Below the pieces are notes generated by a model that searched no databases, was not told the origin of the DNA, and saw only the letters and a list, made by a program, of their open reading frames with translations. A stretch of DNA of 24,520 nt, taken from the IMG/VR virus record IMGVR_UViG_3300025815_002749, positions 1-24,520 of that record. One strand, given 5' to 3'. Origin of the DNA: a virus. The position numbers were made by a program, and so were the translations under genes. Shown piece after piece: positions 20,690 to 24,520 of this stretch (position 1 is the first letter of the stretch; every line of letters starts with the position of its first letter).

Positions 20690-21965
20690 GTCCTACTGCG
20701 CCAAACTCTGGGATCACCAGTACATACACATGAGTGGGAGTTTCAGATACTGTTGTGCCACTATGAACAATCTTACAGATAAAAAAGGCAACAGGATGCA
20801 CATCAACAATGACTCTCTGGAGAAAGCATGGAACAGCGAGGAGATCAGACAGGCGAGACTGAAGATGATAAAAGGAGAAGCCGTCGCGGCCTGCGTGAAA
20901 TGTATGGAGCAGGAGCAGAAGGGTTACCAATCAATGCGTCAATCTAAAGACATGGAGTCAAACTTCACTAGGACCGAAAAGGATGGCTCCGTCGGACATG
21001 CTCCAAGTTCAATGGAACTGCACCTGGGCAACCTTTGTAATTTAAAATGCAAGATGTGTGGCCAGCAATACTCTAATCAGATAGGCAAAGAGTTACTGGA
21101 GATCGGCGAGGCCGAGCCTAAATTCTTGGAGTGGATTTATAAAGAGAGTGGCAACGTCAACATATGGACCAACAATCTCTCGGTGGAATACCGTTGGTTC
21201 CAGAACAACAAAATAAAGAACAAACTATTCGGTTATATTGCAAAACACATCACCGACATGACAGTGATAGGCGGCGAGCCGACAGTGATACCTGAATTCT
21301 GGGAACTGTTCACCTATCTAGATTCCCACGACAGACTGAAGGAGATGAGCATAACCCTGACGACCAATCTCACTAACGTGAACCCTCGCATGACCAACTG
21401 GTTGTCCAAGTTGAAGGAATGGACCATATGGGCCAGCGTGGACGGTGTAGGTGATAGGACAGAATACATTAGATATCCTAGCAATTTTAATAAGATATGC
21501 GATAATCTAAATTTTTATAAAAAAATGTTAGAATCCAGCAACGGAAGAATTATACTGAGTCCGGCCATACAACTGCTGAACATAGATCAACTAGATGACA
21601 TTCTCAAGTGGTGGTTGGAGTTCAGCGAAGGGACACTTGACAATAAGTTTGGAGTGTCTTGGATGGCTCAGGTATGGTATCCCACCATCTGCAATTATGA
21701 TATACTTCCGTCCGAGTACAAGGAAAAAGTAGCCGACAAGTTGTCTAGGTCAACAGATGAATTCAAAAACTATCCTATGATTTATAATTTTTATAAAAAT
21801 CAAATTGAAAATTTACGTAAAGACACATATACAGAAGAAAAGAAAAAACATTTCCAAGAAGCGTTCGTAAAGTATAACGACACACAGGATCGCTATAGAA
21901 AAGGCAAAACATGGCGACAATTGATTCCTGACCTAGAACAGGCGTTGACTAAATCCATAGGATAA
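20682..21965 (+). CDS. Radical SAM protein with N-terminal twitch domain
   Basis: The 427-residue product starts MSKSYCAKLWDHQYIHMSGS. CNLKCKMC (Cys119, Cys123, Cys126) is the SAM/4Fe-4S motif, with GGEPT (197-201) and strand ITLTTNL after it. Before the core, Cys6, Cys24, Cys25, Cys71 and Cys74 surround SLEKAWNSEEIRQARLKMIK, the twitch layout, N-terminal as at 11995-13275. The two proteins share FSNTCNLKC/LGNLCNLKC, (L/V)IGGEP and the following T.NLT, so they are paralogues. A GTG at 20658 could extend the N-terminus by eight residues, but the ATG at 20682 overlaps the previous stop by 8 bases and starts on a normal boundary. Co-translation with the SPASM protein suggests the two enzymes act in one pathway. 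Confidence 0.88.
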   Translation: MSKSYCAKLWDHQYIHMSGSFRYCCATMNNLTDKKGNRMHINNDSLEKAWNSEEIRQARLKMIKGEAVAACVKCMEQEQKGYQSMRQSKDMESNFTRTEKDGSVGHAPSSMELHLGNLCNLKCKMCGQQYSNQIGKELLEIGEAEPKFLEWIYKESGNVNIWTNNLSVEYRWFQNNKIKNKLFGYIAKHITDMTVIGGEPTVIPEFWELFTYLDSHDRLKEMSITLTTNLTNVNPRMTNWLSKLKEWTIWASVDGVGDRTEYIRYPSNFNKICDNLNFYKKMLESSNGRIILSPAIQLLNIDQLDDILKWWLEFSEGTLDNKFGVSWMAQVWYPTICNYDILPSEYKEKVADKLSRSTDEFKNYPMIYNFYKNQIENLRKDTYTEEKKKHFQEAFVKYNDTQDRYRKGKTWRQLIPDLEQALTKSIG

Positions 21966-21973
21966 AGTAAAAT

Positions 21974-22684
21974 ATGACGATGAAAATATCTAAAGATGTG
22001 TTAGAAAGCAAAGGCATCTCATACAATCAAAAGTATCCCTACGGAGAGCTGGCTAGAGTTACTAAGGACCGCAAGAGGCACTACGAGACACCAGATGGAA
22101 GACAAGTGCCATCGGTGACCACAGTGTTGAGTGCCACTAAAGACATGACGCATCTGATGGAGTGGAGAAAGCGTGTGGGCGAACAGGAGGCACAACGTAT
22201 ATCGACTGAGAGTGCTAACATAGGAACTGTGATGCACCGTAGTCTCGAGAAGCACGTTAAGGGCGAGGATCGCACACCAGGGTCGAATCTAATACAGCAG
22301 AAAGCACATACGATGGCCAATGTGATCATAGATAACGGGTTGAATGATGTAACGGAGGTGTGGGGATCAGAGGTATCTTTGTACTATCCCGAGCTATACG
22401 CAGGAACGACGGATCTAGTGGGAGTGTTCAAGGGCGCACCCGCCATAATGGACTTCAAGCAGTCACGTCGTCTCAAAAAAAAAGAATGGGTAGAAGATTA
22501 CTTCCTACAACTAGTCGCATATGCGGAAGCACACAACAAGACCTACGATACGGACATCCGGACCGGACGTATCTTTATATGCACACAGAACAACGAGTAC
22601 CAGACGTTCGAGATAGACGACTATGCCAAGTGGACCGGCAAGTGGTACGCCAAACTGGAGCAATACTACAAGAAGATACTGTAA
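21974..22684 (+). CDS. PD-(D/E)XK nuclease (RecB/Cas4-like exonuclease)
   Basis: The product has 236 residues. The nuclease core is complete: GTVMHRSLEKH with His88, LYAGTTDLVGVF with Asp147, IMDFKQS with Asp160-x-Lys162, and the QLVAYAEA motif (Gln179, Tyr183) typical of RecB, AddB, Cas4 and MGME1-type nucleases. SVTTVLSATKDMTHLMEWR near the N-terminus is also typical of phage members. Homologues are common in T4-like marine phages, usually labelled exonuclease, and are thought to act in recombination, replication or host DNA breakdown. A second ATG (Met3) lies two codons downstream, and either could be the start. It follows the radical SAM gene by 8 bases without its own clear promoter. Confidence 0.88.
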   Translation: MTMKISKDVLESKGISYNQKYPYGELARVTKDRKRHYETPDGRQVPSVTTVLSATKDMTHLMEWRKRVGEQEAQRISTESANIGTVMHRSLEKHVKGEDRTPGSNLIQQKAHTMANVIIDNGLNDVTEVWGSEVSLYYPELYAGTTDLVGVFKGAPAIMDFKQSRRLKKKEWVEDYFLQLVAYAEAHNKTYDTDIRTGRIFICTQNNEYQTFEIDDYAKWTGKWYAKLEQYYKKIL

Positions 22685-22690
22685 TAAATA
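22685..22690 (+). promoter_or_regulatory. Late promoter core for the tail fibre gene
   Basis: TAAATA begins at the end of the nuclease stop codon region and is followed by seven bases (ACAGTAT) and the ATG at 22698; no Shine-Dalgarno. Confidence 0.62.
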
Positions 22691-22697
22691 ACAGTAT

Positions 22698-24302
22698 ATG
22701 CCGATAGTACAGATTTCAAGAATACAGCACAGACGTGGAAAAAGGACGGATCTACCACAGTTAGCCGCGGGCGAACTGGGTTGGGTCATAGACGAGCAAA
22801 GGCTGTTCATAGGTAATGGAACTATAGCCGACGGTGCACCGGCGGTGGGCAACACGGAGATTGTGACGGCAGGTTCAGGTAGTTTTACAACAGCATTAAA
22901 TTACGTTTACAAAGGGTATCTGGGAGATGGCACACCCATACAGACAGGATCATCAGGTGACTACACTAGGACATTACAACAGAGATTAGACGACACAGTG
23001 TCAGTCAAGGCGTTCGGAGCACTGGGCGATAACTCAACAGATGACACTGCGGCCATACAGAGAGCACTGGACCAACTGTATTCAAACACAGACGAAAACG
23101 ACACAAGATCAAGAAGAACTTTATTGTTCCCGGCAGGGGTGTATCTTATCACATCGGCACTGACAATCCCACCATACGCACACCTAGTTGGTGAAGGGCC
23201 AGACAAGACGATCGTTTCAAACTCGGGTGCCAACGCAGTGGCGGTCACAGAAGACGACGACGGCAATGTTTATGGCGCAATAGGTCTCTCAGGTGCGACA
23301 AAACCAACACAGATACAGATCTCAAACATCACATTCAAGAACACACACGCATCAGGATACGGCGGAGTGTCCATAGACAACGCAACAAAATTATATTTCC
23401 ATAACTGTAAGTTCCAAGGAACGTATGCCTCGGGCGGAGCAGACGTGTCAACATCAAAAGGCGTAACGGTCAGATCAACAACAGCACTACCTTGTGCCAA
23501 CATCTATTTTAACCACTGCCAATTCACGGCATTCGCGAGACTAGTAGACATGAGTATGGACGTCACAAATGTGAGATTCAATGATTGTGATTTCAACACA
23601 GCATATTATGGAGCAATCATAGGTGACGAATGGGACAGTTCTACAACAAACGGTATGACTATTGGACCAAGAGACGTGCAGTTTATAGGATCCAGTTGGA
23701 GCACGATAGGACAGCAGGCCATCTACGTGAAACCACAACAGACAGTGGAGGCACCGTCAAGGAACATAATATCAAATGGCAACTGGTATGCATCAACAGT
23801 TGGTAACAATTTCGAAGGTGTTGGTTCAATCAGAGAAGTTCCAATCATACAATTTGATCAAGACGAGTGTACATCTACCATGGACTTCTTCGAGAGGTCA
23901 GATCTAAGAAGATCAGATGGCAGTTCAGAACTCAACGCCGCGCCAGAACTACAAGGAATCGGGATACAGGACAAAGCGATTAAATCTATTACACTGACAG
24001 ACGCAACATCGGGGGCCACCATAAACGAATATCCAGCGTTGGCAGGTAAAGGACTTAGGATCAAGTACAAGATAGTCAGGGGAACACTTGACAGGACCGG
24101 AGAACTTGTTGTCAGCGCATCCACTAATGGTGTCAACTATGACGACACCTTCACCGAAAGCGGAAGCGACGTTGGTGTGGATCTGACCGTGGATCAAAAA
24201 ACAGACGGAAGTTCTGTGACAAACACTGTTGTCTTGAAGTACACTACTACAAGCACAGGTAGTGATGCCACACTAGATTACCAGACCACCATCATCGCAT
24301 AA
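22698..24302 (+). CDS. Tail fibre / tail spike with pectate-lyase-type beta-helix
   Basis: The product has 534 residues. Residues 4-45 (QISRIQHRRGKRTDLPQLAA, GELGWVID, RLFIGNG) are the short N-terminal module seen on many phage fibres and tropism determinants (QxRRGT...L..GElG...d...l.iGdG). VSVKAFGALGDNSTDDTAAI (101-120) then FPAGVYLITSALTIPPYAHL (144-163) is the classic start of a pectate_lyase_3 right-handed beta-helix, which continues with repeated short strands to about residue 400. The last 100 residues are Thr/Ser/Asp-rich beta strands, suggesting a terminal receptor-binding or trimerisation domain. The protein probably binds, and may cleave, a host surface polysaccharide; no catalytic residues can be named with confidence. 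Confidence 0.85.
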   Translation: MPIVQISRIQHRRGKRTDLPQLAAGELGWVIDEQRLFIGNGTIADGAPAVGNTEIVTAGSGSFTTALNYVYKGYLGDGTPIQTGSSGDYTRTLQQRLDDTVSVKAFGALGDNSTDDTAAIQRALDQLYSNTDENDTRSRRTLLFPAGVYLITSALTIPPYAHLVGEGPDKTIVSNSGANAVAVTEDDDGNVYGAIGLSGATKPTQIQISNITFKNTHASGYGGVSIDNATKLYFHNCKFQGTYASGGADVSTSKGVTVRSTTALPCANIYFNHCQFTAFARLVDMSMDVTNVRFNDCDFNTAYYGAIIGDEWDSSTTNGMTIGPRDVQFIGSSWSTIGQQAIYVKPQQTVEAPSRNIISNGNWYASTVGNNFEGVGSIREVPIIQFDQDECTSTMDFFERSDLRRSDGSSELNAAPELQGIGIQDKAIKSITLTDATSGATINEYPALAGKGLRIKYKIVRGTLDRTGELVVSASTNGVNYDDTFTESGSDVGVDLTVDQKTDGSSVTNTVVLKYTTTSTGSDATLDYQTTIIA

Positions 24303-24434
24303 TACCACACAAACTGATAGACATCCGTATCCGTCTGTAGTAATATAAGCACATAAAGAAAATCAAAAGAAGACTATGCCTTTCCTGGTTTAGTAATTTT
24401 TTTCGATTTCAGATAACAACGGATTAGGATAAAT
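24303..24434. other. Intergenic region after the tail fibre gene
   Basis: 132 AT-rich bases with no convincing gene. It holds a short direct repeat (ATCCGTATCCGT, 24325-24336) and a seven-T run near 24396 without a stable stem before it, so I do not call a terminator. Its right end carries the TAAATA at 24430. Confidence 0.5.
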
Positions 24435-24435
24435 A
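24430..24435 (+). promoter_or_regulatory. Late promoter core overlapping the next start codon
   Basis: GATAAATATGG: TAAATA at 24430-24435 shares its final A with the ATG at 24435. If it works as a promoter, that ATG would not be on its transcript, and the true start must be further on or the transcript must begin upstream. Confidence 0.4.
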
Positions 24436-24520
24436 TGGATACAATTAAAACGAAACTCAATAGAAAAAATTATAAAGTCTTAATGCCGAACACGAATTCT
24501 TCTACAATCCAAGTACAGAA
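24435..24520 (+). CDS. Start of an unidentified gene (cut by window edge)
   Basis: 28 codons are visible, starting MDTIKTKLNRKNYKVLMPNT and ending TIQVQ at the window edge. The frame is open and AT-rich. A second in-frame ATG lies at 24483. Too little is present for a family; position after the tail fibre suggests another late gene. Confidence 0.45.
   Translation, partial: MDTIKTKLNRKNYKVLMPNTNSSTIQVQ

Noticed and set aside
24303-24434. Terminator after the tail fibre gene
   Set aside because: The T-run near 24396 has no stable stem directly before it, and the best pairing near 24318-24340 is only four base pairs.
1-24520. tRNA genes, CRISPR arrays, insertion sequences, integrase or attachment sites
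   Set aside because: No cloverleaf-type sequence, spaced repeat array, transposase motif or integrase was found by reading; the window looks like a lytic phage.
1-24520. Bacterial chromosome or cyanophage of a photosynthetic host
   Set aside because: Gene packing, late promoter cores and conserved myovirus proteins argue against a chromosome. No photosynthesis genes are present, and the DUF1178 and Tct genes favour a heterotrophic proteobacterial host, although host identity cannot be proven here.

Overview
The window looks like part of a T4-like myovirus genome (tailed, strictly lytic type) of the kind found in marine metagenomes. Three things support this. Small, tightly packed genes often overlap by 1-20 bases. 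A T4-type late promoter core (TAAATA) recurs in front of genes. Several products resemble conserved cyanophage/pelagiphage myovirus proteins: the structural protein at 18454-19311, its partner at 19316-19672, the small proteins at 285-585, the PD-(D/E)XK nuclease at 21974-22684 and the tail fibre at 22698-24302. No capsid, portal or terminase gene lies inside the window. The cargo (DUF1178 protein, tripartite tricarboxylate transporter genes) points to a heterotrophic proteobacterial host rather than a cyanobacterium; that is an inference.

Layout. 1-585: a truncated minus-strand DUF1178 gene and two very small plus-strand genes, driven from overlapping divergent promoters. 601-5731: accessory block with a radical SAM protein, a minus-strand two-helix membrane protein, a signal-peptide solute-binding protein plus TctA permease, a methyltransferase, and a minus-strand glutamine amidotransferase. 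5803-6546: a ferritin-like diiron gene with a strong ribosome binding site and terminator. 6564-10422: 2OG-Fe(II) oxygenase, sulfotransferase-like protein, an AT-rich unknown gene, a second related methyltransferase and an SGNH-like gene. 10469-11989: a helical protein and a protein with nucleotidyltransferase (ligase-type) motifs. 11995-15590: radical SAM protein, minus-strand glycosyltransferase-like gene, helical protein, a 38-residue protein with ten cysteines, FkbM methyltransferase. 15690-16159: an apparently highly expressed small (virion?) protein with its own terminator. 16176-19672: sulfotransferase-like gene and a run of conserved phage genes, including a holin-like membrane protein and a structural protein. 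19688-21965: two more radical SAM genes, overlapping. 21974-24302: nuclease and a pectate-lyase-fold tail fibre. A last gene enters at 24435 and is cut by the window edge.

Two themes stand out. First, a large tailoring-enzyme set (four radical SAM proteins, three methyltransferases, two sulfotransferase-like proteins, a glycosyltransferase-like protein, a 2OG oxygenase, an SGNH-like protein and a glutamine amidotransferase) is interleaved with structural genes, and could modify a glycan, a small molecule or a virion component. Second, transcription and translation appear to be organised in two ways. Many genes have TAAATA only 5-7 bases before ATG and no Shine-Dalgarno, as expected for leaderless mRNAs. 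A few genes (the diiron protein, the small abundant protein, the transporter binding protein) have a longer leader and a clear Shine-Dalgarno.
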